Assembly: GCA_022361135.1 (NCBI GenBank)
Contig: JAKSBM010000803.1
Location: forward strand, 1-13,755
Direction of reading: 5' to 3'
From: Desulfobacterales bacterium
Lineage (GTDB): Bacteria > Desulfobacterota > Desulfobacteria > Desulfobacterales > Desulfobacteraceae
DNA length: 13,755 nucleotides
Shown: positions 5,667-13,079 of the stretch, in pieces
Numbering within the stretch: the stretch's first letter is position 1
Layout: every line of letters begins with the position of its first letter
Notes under the pieces: generated by a model
The model's database searches: none
What the model was told of the DNA's origin: nothing
Seen by the model: only the letters and a program-made list of their open reading frames with translations
Position numbers and translations under genes: made by a program

Positions 5667-6233
5667 ATGTCCAAACCCCTGGTTCTGGCCGTGGACGATC
5701 AACCCAATAATCTTCAATTTCTGGGCAAACTCTTATCGGATAATGGGTATGAGGTGGGAATGGCCCAGAATGGTTCCCAGGCCCTTAATTTTGTGGAAAA
5801 GAATAAGCCCGACCTCATCCTTTTGGACATCATGATGCCGGAAATGGATGGATATGATGTCTGCAAAAAGCTCAAGCTTGATTTTGCCACCCGCCACATC
5901 CCCGTGATTTTCCTCACGGCCAAGACCGACAGCCAGGATATTGTCAAAGGCTTTGAAACCGGGGGCGTGGACTATGTGACCAAACCCTTTAACTCCGCCG
6001 AACTCCTGGCCCGCATCCGCACCCACATTGAAATGAAAATCCTCAGGGGGCTTTTGCCCATGTGCTCCCGGTGCAAAATGGTCCGGGACGACGAGGGCTA
6101 TTGGAACCAGGTGGATTCCTACATCGAAGCCCATTCCCAACTCACCTTTACCCACGGCATCTGTCCGGGGTGCATGGAAGACCTCTATGGCGATACCGAC
6201 TGGTATAAGAAACGCCATAAACCATCAAAATAA
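5667..6233 (+). CDS. Response regulator: receiver domain plus Cys4 zinc-finger-like tail
   Basis: The 188-residue cytoplasmic protein has a CheY-like receiver at residues 4-122: acidic pair D10/D11, phosphoacceptor D54 in LLDIMMPEMDGYDVC, T84 and K106 in TKPF, so all phosphorelay residues are present. The tail (about 128-175) has two Cys pairs, C133-x-x-C136 and C166-x-x-C169, around DDEGYWNQVDSYIEAHS. This resembles a short tail on many deltaproteobacterial receiver and PAS proteins; metal binding is inferred. There is no DNA-binding helix-turn-helix, GGDEF or HD-GYP, so the output is probably protein-protein. CGGAGTG (5654-5660) precedes ATG 5667; the frame is open back to 5541, but that part is leader-like. 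No cognate histidine kinase is adjacent. The two upstream diguanylate cyclases have no receiver domain, so a link to them is speculative. Confidence 0.88.
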   Translation: MSKPLVLAVDDQPNNLQFLGKLLSDNGYEVGMAQNGSQALNFVEKNKPDLILLDIMMPEMDGYDVCKKLKLDFATRHIPVIFLTAKTDSQDIVKGFETGGVDYVTKPFNSAELLARIRTHIEMKILRGLLPMCSRCKMVRDDEGYWNQVDSYIEAHSQLTFTHGICPGCMEDLYGDTDWYKKRHKPSK

Positions 6234-6273
6234 CCCATTCCCTACACTGGCGCACGCCTTCTTGCCTTGCCCA

Positions 6274-6301
6274 TTGCTTTTTTAATCCATTGCGGTATGG
6301 T
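6274..6301 (+). promoter_or_regulatory. Weak candidate promoter for the cooC operon
   Basis: TTGCTT (6274-6279) and TATGGT (6296-6301) are 16 nt apart. The -10-like hexamer is the same as the one proposed for the response regulator. Start would be near 6309, giving a leader of about 32 nt with GAGGAG at 6327-6332. No terminator is evident between the response regulator stop and here, so read-through is also possible. Confidence 0.3.
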
Positions 6302-6340
6302 ATTGGGACGTGAAATAAACCTGAATGAGGAGTGCGCATT

Positions 6341-7099
6341 ATGAGTAAAGTAGTAGCCATGGCCGGCAAGGGCGGTGTGGGTAAGACAACTGTGTCCGCG
6401 CTGGTTGTAAGATATTTCGCCAAAATGCAGGGGGAAACCCTCCTTGCCATTGATGCAGATCCCAATTCCAACCTGGGGGAAACCCTGGGGATGAACATAG
6501 AAAAAACCGTGGGCGACGTGCGGGAGGATTTCATGCGGGATCCCCAGGGCGTTCCCTCGGGCATGGATAAGGTCCTCTATCTGGAAATGCTCATGAATCA
6601 GGTCCTCATGGAGGATAAGAATTTCGACCTTTTGGTCATGGGCCGCCAGGAAGGCCAGGGCTGTTATTGCATGGTCAATAATATCCTCAACCGGTTTGCC
6701 GAAGAACTTGAAAGCAACTATAATTATCTTCTTGTGGACAATGAAGCCGGGATGGAACATCTGAGTCGCCGGACCTCGGGTAAGGTGGACATGTTGCTCA
6801 TGGTCACGGACTATGCCCTGCGTGGGCTGCGGGCCGTGGGACGGATCAATGAGATGCTCAATGACTTGAAATTGGATGTCAAACACAAGGGCCTCATTGT
6901 GAACCGGGCGCCGGACCAACTTTCCCAGACCTTTTTGGACGAGGTGAGGGAAATCGGTGTTCCCATCCTCTGCACCATCCCGGATGATGAAAATCTGTTG
7001 AACTTTGACATGGAACGTCGGTCCCTCATCGACCTGCCCGACGATTCCCCGGCCGTGGTGGCCGTGGACGGCCTCATGGCCAAGGTAAGGGAATTATAA
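6341..7099 (+). CDS. cooC: CooC-type nickel-insertion ATPase for carbon monoxide dehydrogenase
   Basis: The 252-residue cytoplasmic protein is a SIMIBI-class MinD/CooC ATPase. It has the deviant Walker A GKGGVGKTT (9-17, with signature Lys10 and Lys15), DADPNSN (38-44), and GQGCYC with C108 and C110. In characterised CooC proteins the equivalent Cys pair binds nickel (or zinc) at the dimer interface and ATP-driven dimer changes help load nickel into the CODH C-cluster. LLVDNEAGMEHLSRR (130-144) is also typical of the family. No CODH/acetyl-CoA synthase gene is in the window, so the client must lie elsewhere. ATG 6341 follows GAGGAG (6327-6332) at 8 nt; a GTG at 6332 overlaps that site and is less likely. 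The next gene begins 7 nt after the stop. Confidence 0.9.
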   Translation: MSKVVAMAGKGGVGKTTVSALVVRYFAKMQGETLLAIDADPNSNLGETLGMNIEKTVGDVREDFMRDPQGVPSGMDKVLYLEMLMNQVLMEDKNFDLLVMGRQEGQGCYCMVNNILNRFAEELESNYNYLLVDNEAGMEHLSRRTSGKVDMLLMVTDYALRGLRAVGRINEMLNDLKLDVKHKGLIVNRAPDQLSQTFLDEVREIGVPILCTIPDDENLLNFDMERRSLIDLPDDSPAVVAVDGLMAKVREL

Positions 7100-7106
7100 A
7101 TTAACC

Positions 7107-7889
7107 ATGGGATATGTATTTGATTTCAAGGATGCCGGAGAATACGATGGTGGGTTGGAAACCCCCATGAACCGGTATTGCCACGACCTTGAGATCAAAT
7201 TGCTCATGAAGATGCTGGACCCCAAACCGGGCCAGCGTATTTTGGACATCGGGTGCGGGACCGGGATCAGCCTGGTTCCGCTCCTGGACTCGAAGCTGGG
7301 CCGGTTGGACCTCACCGGCATTGACCCCTCTCCCTATATGTTGGATCTGGCCTATGAACGGTTGGGGGATCGGGTGGATCTCCACCGGGGAGCGGCCGAG
7401 GATCTCCCCTTTGACGACAATGCCTTTGAAACCGCTTTTTTTTTCACCAGCCTGGAATATACGGAACGGCCGGCCAAGGCCATTGAAGAGGCCTGTCGGG
7501 TGGCCAAGGACCAGGTGATCATCGGGGTTTACAACCGCCATGCTCCCCTGAACCTTTACCGGCGGCTCAAGGGATACTTTTTTTCGGGTCGCTTTTCCCA
7601 TGCCCGGTTCTTCGGCATCTGGGAGTTGAAGCGCATGATGTCCAATATCCTGGGCCGGGTGCCCGTGACCTGGCGGACCACCTTGCAATGCCCCTTTATC
7701 CGGGGGAAATGGCCGGCCCGCATTGAAAATTACGGTTTGGTCCAACGCTTTTATTTCGGCACCTTCATTGCCATGCGCATTAAGCCGGTGCCCACCTTTC
7801 GCACCCGGCCGTTGTCTTTGAAGGTGAGGGCCCGAAAACTCTACCATCCCAACCGGGGCCTGGTTACGGGCTACCGGGCCGGAGAATAG
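7107..7889 (+). CDS. Class I SAM-dependent methyltransferase, substrate unknown
   Basis: The 260-residue protein has a Rossmann-type methyltransferase core (Methyltransf_11-like). Motif I is ILDIGCGTG (45-53), the acidic ribose-binding residue is D73 in GIDPSPYML, and GAAEDLPFDDNAFE (95-108) fits the adenine-binding region. The C-terminal half (from about 145) is basic and aromatic and carries no motif I recognise. Only a distant AAGGGA (7087-7092) precedes ATG 7107, so translation may depend on coupling to cooC, which ends 7 nt upstream. The gene is 1 nt from amrS and close to mqnP and ubiX, so a quinone methylation role is conceivable, but the MenG/UbiE signature blocks are not evident. Small-molecule, lipid or protein substrates all remain open. 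Confidence 0.8.
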   Translation: MGYVFDFKDAGEYDGGLETPMNRYCHDLEIKLLMKMLDPKPGQRILDIGCGTGISLVPLLDSKLGRLDLTGIDPSPYMLDLAYERLGDRVDLHRGAAEDLPFDDNAFETAFFFTSLEYTERPAKAIEEACRVAKDQVIIGVYNRHAPLNLYRRLKGYFFSGRFSHARFFGIWELKRMMSNILGRVPVTWRTTLQCPFIRGKWPARIENYGLVQRFYFGTFIAMRIKPVPTFRTRPLSLKVRARKLYHPNRGLVTGYRAGE

Positions 7890-7890
7890 G

Positions 7891-8934
7891 ATGACGGCGC
7901 GCTGGTGCAAGGCCGACGGCCAGGGGCGGGTGATCTGTGAACTCTGCGCCCGGGAGTGCCGGGTCCAGCCCGGGAAAACCGGCTGGTGCGGGGTGCGGGA
8001 AAATCGTGACGGGAGCCTGGTCTCACGGGTCCATGACGGAAAACAGGGGCTGGTGGTGGCCCAGCAGGTGGATCCCATTGAAAAAAAGCCCCTCCACCAT
8101 GTTGAACCGGGGAGCCTTTCCTATTCCATTGCCACGGTGGGGTGCAACCTGGGCTGTGTGTTTTGCCAGAACGCCCAGATTGCCCAATGGCCCGCCCGAA
8201 CCCGGCGGAATCTACCCGGGGAATGGCTGTCCCCGGAGACCTTGGTGGACCGGGCCCTGGCGGAGAACTGCCGGAGTATTTCATATACCTACACTGAGCC
8301 CACGGTCTACCTGGAACTGGTGGAGGACACGGCCCGTCTGGCCCGCCGGGCCGGGCTGTTGAATATCATGGTCACCAATGGATTCATGGGCCGGGGGGCC
8401 CGGACCTCCATGTGTGACTGGCTGGATGCCGCCAATGTGGATCTTAAGGCATTCTCCAATTCCTTTTATAAACAATTTTGCAAGGCGACTTTGGCACCGG
8501 TGCTGGAAAATCTGGAGGCCCTGAAAAAGGGGGGCGTCTGGTTGGAAGTCACCACCCTGGTTATCCCCGGTCTCAACGATTCCGTTGAGGAACTCGGGGC
8601 ATTGGCCGCCTTTATTGCGGATCGCCTGGGGCGGGAAACCCCCTGGCATCTTTCCCGGTTCCATCCCTGCCACGACCTCACCGACCGGGGCCCCACCCCG
8701 GTTGACACCCTGGAACGGGCCGTGGAAATCGGCCGCCGGGCCGGATTGGACCATGTCTATCTGGGCAATGTGCCCGGATCGGAATTTGAACACACCCATT
8801 GCCCCGGTTGCGGAACCCGTGTGGTCCGCCGCAGGGGCTATCTGACCCAAGACCATACCAAGCCCGGGGGCCGCTGCCCGGACTGCGGGGAAACCATCCC
8901 CGGTCTCTTCGGCCCGCCCGGCCCTGAAAGTTAA
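7891..8934 (+). CDS. amrS: AmmeMemoRadiSam system radical SAM enzyme
   Basis: The 347-residue protein belongs to the radical SAM family that accompanies AMMECR1 and Memo proteins. The cluster-binding motif CNLGCVFC gives C85, C89 and C92. The N-terminal Cys set C16-x2-C19-x3-C23 and C33, SYTYTEPTVYLE (131-142), LSRFHP (254-259) and VYLGNVPG (289-296) are typical of the family and related pyruvate formate-lyase-activating-like enzymes. The last 45 residues hold two CxxC pairs (C304/C307 and C329/C332), probably a zinc or Fe-S knuckle. The usual partners AmrA (AMMECR1) and AmrB (Memo) are not in the window. The physiological reaction of this system is, to my knowledge, not firmly established. 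ATG 7891 begins 1 nt after the methyltransferase stop with GGAG at 7880-7883, so translational coupling is likely. Confidence 0.9.
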   Translation: MTARWCKADGQGRVICELCARECRVQPGKTGWCGVRENRDGSLVSRVHDGKQGLVVAQQVDPIEKKPLHHVEPGSLSYSIATVGCNLGCVFCQNAQIAQWPARTRRNLPGEWLSPETLVDRALAENCRSISYTYTEPTVYLELVEDTARLARRAGLLNIMVTNGFMGRGARTSMCDWLDAANVDLKAFSNSFYKQFCKATLAPVLENLEALKKGGVWLEVTTLVIPGLNDSVEELGALAAFIADRLGRETPWHLSRFHPCHDLTDRGPTPVDTLERAVEIGRRAGLDHVYLGNVPGSEFEHTHCPGCGTRVVRRRGYLTQDHTKPGGRCPDCGETIPGLFGPPGPES

Positions 8935-8937
8935 ACC

Positions 8938-9804
8938 ATGTTTTCACGTTTCACCGAAAAAACCAAAATCTACGGGAGGATGATCAAGTTCTCCCATTCC
9001 ATTTTTGCCCTTCCCTTTGCCCTGTCCGCCGTGGTCCTGGCCTGGAAGGACCATGCCCCGTCCCCGGGGGATATCTTCTGGATCATCCTGGCCATGGTGG
9101 GGGCCCGGTCGGCGGCCATGGGCTTTAACCGCATTGTGGATGCCCATGTGGACAAGAAGAACCCCCGCACCGCCATCCGGGAAATCCCGGCGGGAATCCT
9201 CTCCCAGAAGGAGGCCATTCTTTTTGTGGCCCTCTCTTCCCTGGTTTTTGTGGGGGCGGCGGCCATGTTGTCCTCCCTCTGTTTCAAGCTTTCTTTCCCC
9301 GTGCTCCTGGCCCTGTTTTTCTATTCCTATACCAAACGGTTCACCGCCTATTGCCACCTCTACCTGGGCTTTGCCATTTCACTGGCACCGGCCGGGGCCT
9401 GGGTGGCCCTGACCAATAATCTGAACTGGGGCATTGTCTTCCTCTCCCTGGCCCTTTGGACACATTTTGCAGGATTTGATATCCTGTATGCCTGTCAGGA
9501 CATTGATTTTGACCGGGAGCAGGGGCTGTTTTCCCTGCCGGCCAAACTGGGGGCCAAACGGGCCATGATCGTTTCTTCCATCCTCCACGGGGCCACCATG
9601 CTCTTTTTTCTTGCCTCCTATTTTGCCTTTGCCATGCACCCGGTCTTTTTAATTTTCTGGGCCGTCATCGGCGGATTGCTGGTGGTGGAGCATCGATTGG
9701 TTAAGCCGGATGATCTGAGTCAGATCCATGTGGCCTTTTTCCACATCAATTCCGTGATCTCCATCCTGCTTCTGGCCGGTGTCGTCACCCAGAGCTTTTT
9801 TTAG
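8938..9804 (+). CDS. mqnP: UbiA-family prenyltransferase, MqnP-like (menaquinone synthesis)
   Basis: The 288-residue integral membrane protein (about 8-9 hydrophobic segments) transfers a polyprenyl chain to an aromatic acid. The two Asp-rich motifs that bind prenyl diphosphate through magnesium are present: N64-x3-D68-x3-D72 in FNRIVDAHVDKKNPRT, and DILYACQDIDFDREQG (181-196). YACQDIDFDREQGLFSLP is typical of the group annotated as 4-hydroxybenzoate polyprenyltransferase or MqnP. In organisms using the futalosine route, MqnP is proposed to prenylate 1,4-dihydroxy-6-naphthoate; I prefer that to ubiquinone synthesis because the rest of the window suggests a strict anaerobe (inference). It starts 3 nt after amrS without a clear ribosome binding site, so translation is probably coupled. 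ubiX follows 8 nt downstream. Confidence 0.87.
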   Translation: MFSRFTEKTKIYGRMIKFSHSIFALPFALSAVVLAWKDHAPSPGDIFWIILAMVGARSAAMGFNRIVDAHVDKKNPRTAIREIPAGILSQKEAILFVALSSLVFVGAAAMLSSLCFKLSFPVLLALFFYSYTKRFTAYCHLYLGFAISLAPAGAWVALTNNLNWGIVFLSLALWTHFAGFDILYACQDIDFDREQGLFSLPAKLGAKRAMIVSSILHGATMLFFLASYFAFAMHPVFLIFWAVIGGLLVVEHRLVKPDDLSQIHVAFFHINSVISILLLAGVVTQSFF

Positions 9805-9812
9805 GAGGATGC

Positions 9813-10424
9813 ATGCATCCCGTTAAAACCTATGTGATCGCCATCACCGGAGCTTCGGGCACCCTTTACGGCATCCGTCTCATCAAGGCCCTCATTGAGC
9901 AGGGGCACCAGGTCATGGTGTTGCTCTCCTCGGCCGGGCAACGGGTCATGGCCCATGAAATGGGCACCGACCCCAAGGCCACCTTCTATGAATTCCTGGA
10001 AGCCTACGGCGTGGATTTCAGCCAGGGGGCTCTGCTGGATGTCTTTTCCGATGGGGAAATCGCAGCCCCGCCCGCCTCGGGGTCATTTCTCCACGACGGC
10101 ATGGCCGTGGTGCCCTGTTCCATGAAGACCCTGTCCGCCGTGGCTTCGGGCTATGCGGATAATCTCATTTCCCGTTCCGCCGATGTCTGCCTCAAGGAAA
10201 AGCGATCCCTGGTCCTGGTGCCCCGGGAGACCCCCTTGAACCTCATCCATTTGGAAAATATGACCCGGGTGACCCGGGCCGGTGGGGTTATCCTTCCCCC
10301 CTGTCCCTCCTTTTATACCTTTCCCGATTCCATGGAAGCCCTGGTGGATACGGTGACGGCCCGGATCCTGGACCACCTGGGTGCCGGGACCGACAGCCTG
10401 CCCCGGTGGGCCGGGGAGGGCTGA
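9813..10424 (+). CDS. ubiX: Flavin prenyltransferase UbiX (possible MqnM role)
   Basis: The 203-residue protein should join a dimethylallyl group to FMN to make prenylated FMN, the cofactor of UbiD-type decarboxylases. It shows the FMN-binding start AITGASGTLYGIRL (10-23), VVPCSMKTLSAVASG (99-113), and ISRSADVCLKEKRSLVLVPR (119-138) leading into ETPLNLIHLENM (139-150), all strong family marks, with E139 in the usual catalytic position. Length is normal. Next to the MqnP-like gene it probably supplies cofactor for decarboxylation of the prenylated naphthoate; the UbiD partner is not in the window. AGGAGG (9803-9808), which overlaps the preceding stop codon, leads to ATG 9813 at 4 nt; ATG 9809 is out of frame. 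Its TGA overlaps the next start by one base. Confidence 0.93.
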   Translation: MHPVKTYVIAITGASGTLYGIRLIKALIEQGHQVMVLLSSAGQRVMAHEMGTDPKATFYEFLEAYGVDFSQGALLDVFSDGEIAAPPASGSFLHDGMAVVPCSMKTLSAVASGYADNLISRSADVCLKEKRSLVLVPRETPLNLIHLENMTRVTRAGGVILPPCPSFYTFPDSMEALVDTVTARILDHLGAGTDSLPRWAGEG

Positions 10425-11749
10425 TGAAACCCGCATCCCAACCCGACCCCAGCCCCCTGATCCAACGCCTTAGGGCCCAGGGCCACCGGGTGCTTCTGGT
10501 GGGGGGCCATGTCCGGGATCAGATCCTGGGAGAAAATCCAGGGGATCCCGACCTGCTCACCGATGCGCCCATCGGGGTCCTGGAAAAACTATTCAAGGTT
10601 CCCCGGGTGACCCTGGCCGGAAAATCCCAGCCCATTTGCATTGTGAACCACATGGAAATTGCCCCCTGGAGGATTGCCGACACCGAGGGAGACGCCGTCT
10701 TCCCCCATGCCGATCTGGCCCGGAGGGATTTCACCCTCAACAGCATGGCCCGGGATCCGGAATCCGGGGAACTCTTTGACCCCTTTGGGGGACGGGCCGA
10801 CATGGAAGCCCGGATCATCCGCTTCACCGGGACGCCCCTGGATCGCATCCAGGAGGATCCCCTGCGCATGGTCCGGGGCTGCCGCTTTGCCGCCCGGTTC
10901 TCCTTTGAATTGGAGGCCGAGGGGTTCAAGGCCATCCGGGACCATGCACATCTCCTTAAGGGGGTGGCCGTGGAGCGGCTGCGCACGGAGCTGGTCAAGG
11001 CCATGGCCATGGACAAACCCTCCTGTTTTTTCATCCTTCTCCATGAAACCGGACTTCTGCCCCATATGCTTCCCAGCCTGGACCGTTGCTGGGATCTGGA
11101 CGGGGGCCCCTTCCACGGGGAAACCGTTTTTGAACATTGCATGCTGGTGGGGGACGACATCACCCCCAAACAGCCCCTGCTGAGGCTGGCCGGCTACCTC
11201 CACGATGCCGGAAAATTCGATGCCCAGGGCATGAAAGAGGGGCGGATTACCTACCACGGCCATGAAAAAAAGATATCCGCCGTGGAAAAGGATCTTCGGG
11301 ATCTGCGCTTCTCCAATCGGGACCGGGAGTACATCCTCTCCTTGGTCCAGGTCCACATGCGTCCCCTCACGGAAAAGACCAGCCCCAAATCCGTTCGCCG
11401 GCTTCTGGCCGCCCTGGCCAAATATGATCTCCCGGTTTCAGATTTCATGCGCATGCGCATTGCGGACAAAAAATCCAACCTGAAAAAAATGGCCCCCTAC
11501 ACCCTTTCGGACATCCGGCTGCGCTTGAACAAGATCCGGGTGGAACAGAGTGCCGGCCATGCCGTGACCCTGAAGGAGCTGGCTCTGTCCGGCAATGAGA
11601 TCATGGAGATCCTGGGCGTGGGACCCGGTCCCCGGGTGGGGCAGATTAAGGATGCCCTGTTGGAGCGGATCCTGGATGACCCCGCCATCAATACCCGGGC
11701 CCATCTCATTCCCCTGGTCCATTTTTACAAGACCCATTTGCCGGAATAA
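10424..11749 (+). CDS. cca: CCA-adding / poly(A) polymerase-family nucleotidyltransferase with HD domain
   Basis: The 441-residue protein adds nucleotides to RNA 3' ends, most likely CCA repair or completion of tRNA. The head domain has GGHVRD (27-32) and the catalytic D41/D43 in GDPDLLTDA, then RRDFTLNSMA (100-109) and DPFGG. The neck carries the nucleotide-selecting EDPLR (144-148) followed by MVRGCRFAARF. An HD domain follows, with H238, the H260/D261 pair in LHDAGKF, and H278/H280. ATG 10424 overlaps the ubiX stop (TGATG) and has GGAGG (10414-10418) upstream; a GTG at 10406 in the same frame is less likely. It could instead be a dedicated A-adding or CC-adding enzyme or poly(A) polymerase, which sequence reading alone does not settle. 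Confidence 0.85.
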   Translation: MKPASQPDPSPLIQRLRAQGHRVLLVGGHVRDQILGENPGDPDLLTDAPIGVLEKLFKVPRVTLAGKSQPICIVNHMEIAPWRIADTEGDAVFPHADLARRDFTLNSMARDPESGELFDPFGGRADMEARIIRFTGTPLDRIQEDPLRMVRGCRFAARFSFELEAEGFKAIRDHAHLLKGVAVERLRTELVKAMAMDKPSCFFILLHETGLLPHMLPSLDRCWDLDGGPFHGETVFEHCMLVGDDITPKQPLLRLAGYLHDAGKFDAQGMKEGRITYHGHEKKISAVEKDLRDLRFSNRDREYILSLVQVHMRPLTEKTSPKSVRRLLAALAKYDLPVSDFMRMRIADKKSNLKKMAPYTLSDIRLRLNKIRVEQSAGHAVTLKELALSGNEIMEILGVGPGPRVGQIKDALLERILDDPAINTRAHLIPLVHFYKTHLPE

Positions 11750-11771
11750 ATGCCCAGCCCCCTTTAAATCC

Positions 11772-11800
11772 TTGAATCCCGTTTCCACCAGGGGTATAAA
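11772..11800 (+). promoter_or_regulatory. Promoter for serB
   Basis: TTGAAT (11772-11777, 4 of 6) and TATAAA (11795-11800, 5 of 6) are exactly 17 nt apart, the best sigma-70-like pair in the window. It sits in the 91-nt gap between the nucleotidyltransferase and serB. Start would be near 11807, giving a leader of about 34 nt. Confidence 0.55.
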
Positions 11801-11840
11801 AAGACCCTTAAATACGCAAAACCATAAGGAATAACCAATA

Positions 11841-13076
11841 ATGGGCGACATCGTTCTCATCAATATCACCGGAAAGGACCGGGAAGGGCTGGATGCCCGG
11901 TTCATCGACATCCTGGCGCAGTATAACGTGAACATCCTGGACATTGGCCAGGCCGTGATCCACCAGCACATCTCCCTGGGCATCCTGGCGGAGATTCCCT
12001 GCCCCTCCGATTTTTCCCCCATTTTCAAGGACATGCTCTTTGAGGGCCACAATCTGGGTCTTTCCGTGGACATCACCCCGGTGGAGGCCGACAGCTACGA
12101 GCAATGGGTGGGATCCCAGGGCAAGGAGCGACGCATCATCACCGTGCTGGGACGGACCATGACCGCCAAGCAGATTTCCGCCGTGGCCTCGGCCATTGCC
12201 GAGCAGGATTTGAACATCGATTCCATCTCCCGGCTCACCGGCCGGATTTCCCTTGAAAATCCCCATGCCGATCCCAAGGCATCGGTGCAGTTTGCCGTCT
12301 CCGGCCCGCCCAGGGACATTGCCCAGATGCGGGGGCGGTTCATGGAAATTTCCCAGAACCAGGGCATCGACATCTCCTTCCACGTGGACAATATCTACCG
12401 GAAGAACCGGAAGTTGGTGGTCTTTGATATGGATTCCACCCTGATCCAGGCCGAGGTCATTGTGGAACTGGCCAAGCTGGCCGGGGTGGGGGACCAGGTG
12501 GATGAAATCACGGAATCGGCCATGCGGGGGGAAATGGATTTCAAGGAGAGTTTCCGCCAGCGGGTGGCCCTGCTCAAGGGACTGCGGGAGGATCAATTGG
12601 CCACGGTCACCGAGACCATCCCCCTCACCGACGGGGCCGGCCTGGTCACCCAGACCCTGAAAAAGCTGGGGTACAAACTGGGCATCCTTTCCGGCGGCTT
12701 CACCTTCATGGGTGAATTCCTCAAGGAGAAACTGGGCTTTGATTATGTCTTTGCCAATGATTTGGAAATCCAGAACGGCGTGGTCACCGGCAATGTAAAG
12801 GGTGGGATTGTGGATGGGGAGAAAAAGGCCGACCTCCTCCGGGAACTGGCCAGGCGGGAAGGGATTTCCATCCAGCAGACCATTGCCGTGGGGGACGGGG
12901 CCAATGACCTGCCCATGATCAGCATCGCCGGCCTGGGCGTGGCCTTCAATGCCAAACCCGTGGTCCGGGCCCGGGCGGCCAATGCCATCTCCACCATGGG
13001 GCTGGACGGGTTGCTCTACCTCATCGGAAGCCACGACCGCGAAATCCGGGAGTCCAACGGGGACGGGGAGGCATAA
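11841..13076 (+). CDS. serB: Phosphoserine phosphatase SerB with two N-terminal ACT domains
   Basis: The 411-residue cytoplasmic enzyme hydrolyses phosphoserine to serine, the last step of serine synthesis from 3-phosphoglycerate. Residues 4-80 and about 97-182 look like two ACT domains, which in other SerB proteins bind amino acids for control. The HAD phosphatase domain (191-395) has the nucleophile motif FDMDSTL (D196, acid/base D198), SGGF (284-287), a catalytic Lys around K328/K329, and GDGANDLPM (351-359) with D352 and D356. Length and layout resemble the long SerB2 type of mycobacteria rather than short one-domain SerB. AAGGA (11826-11830) lies 10 nt before ATG 11841. It has its own promoter candidate and sits 3 nt upstream of the Fe-S protein gene. 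Confidence 0.94.
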   Translation: MGDIVLINITGKDREGLDARFIDILAQYNVNILDIGQAVIHQHISLGILAEIPCPSDFSPIFKDMLFEGHNLGLSVDITPVEADSYEQWVGSQGKERRIITVLGRTMTAKQISAVASAIAEQDLNIDSISRLTGRISLENPHADPKASVQFAVSGPPRDIAQMRGRFMEISQNQGIDISFHVDNIYRKNRKLVVFDMDSTLIQAEVIVELAKLAGVGDQVDEITESAMRGEMDFKESFRQRVALLKGLREDQLATVTETIPLTDGAGLVTQTLKKLGYKLGILSGGFTFMGEFLKEKLGFDYVFANDLEIQNGVVTGNVKGGIVDGEKKADLLRELARREGISIQQTIAVGDGANDLPMISIAGLGVAFNAKPVVRARAANAISTMGLDGLLYLIGSHDREIRESNGDGEA

Positions 13077-13079
13077 TCC

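Noticed and set aside
6249..6266. Possible sigma-54 promoter (TGGCGCAC then TTGCC) upstream of cooC
   Set aside because: The GG and GC elements are 13 bases apart, while sigma-54 promoters need about 10.
7101..8078. 325-codon open frame on the - strand opposite the methyltransferase and amrS
   Set aside because: Antisense shadow of two genes with strong motifs. There is no plausible protein family and no fitting ribosome binding site.
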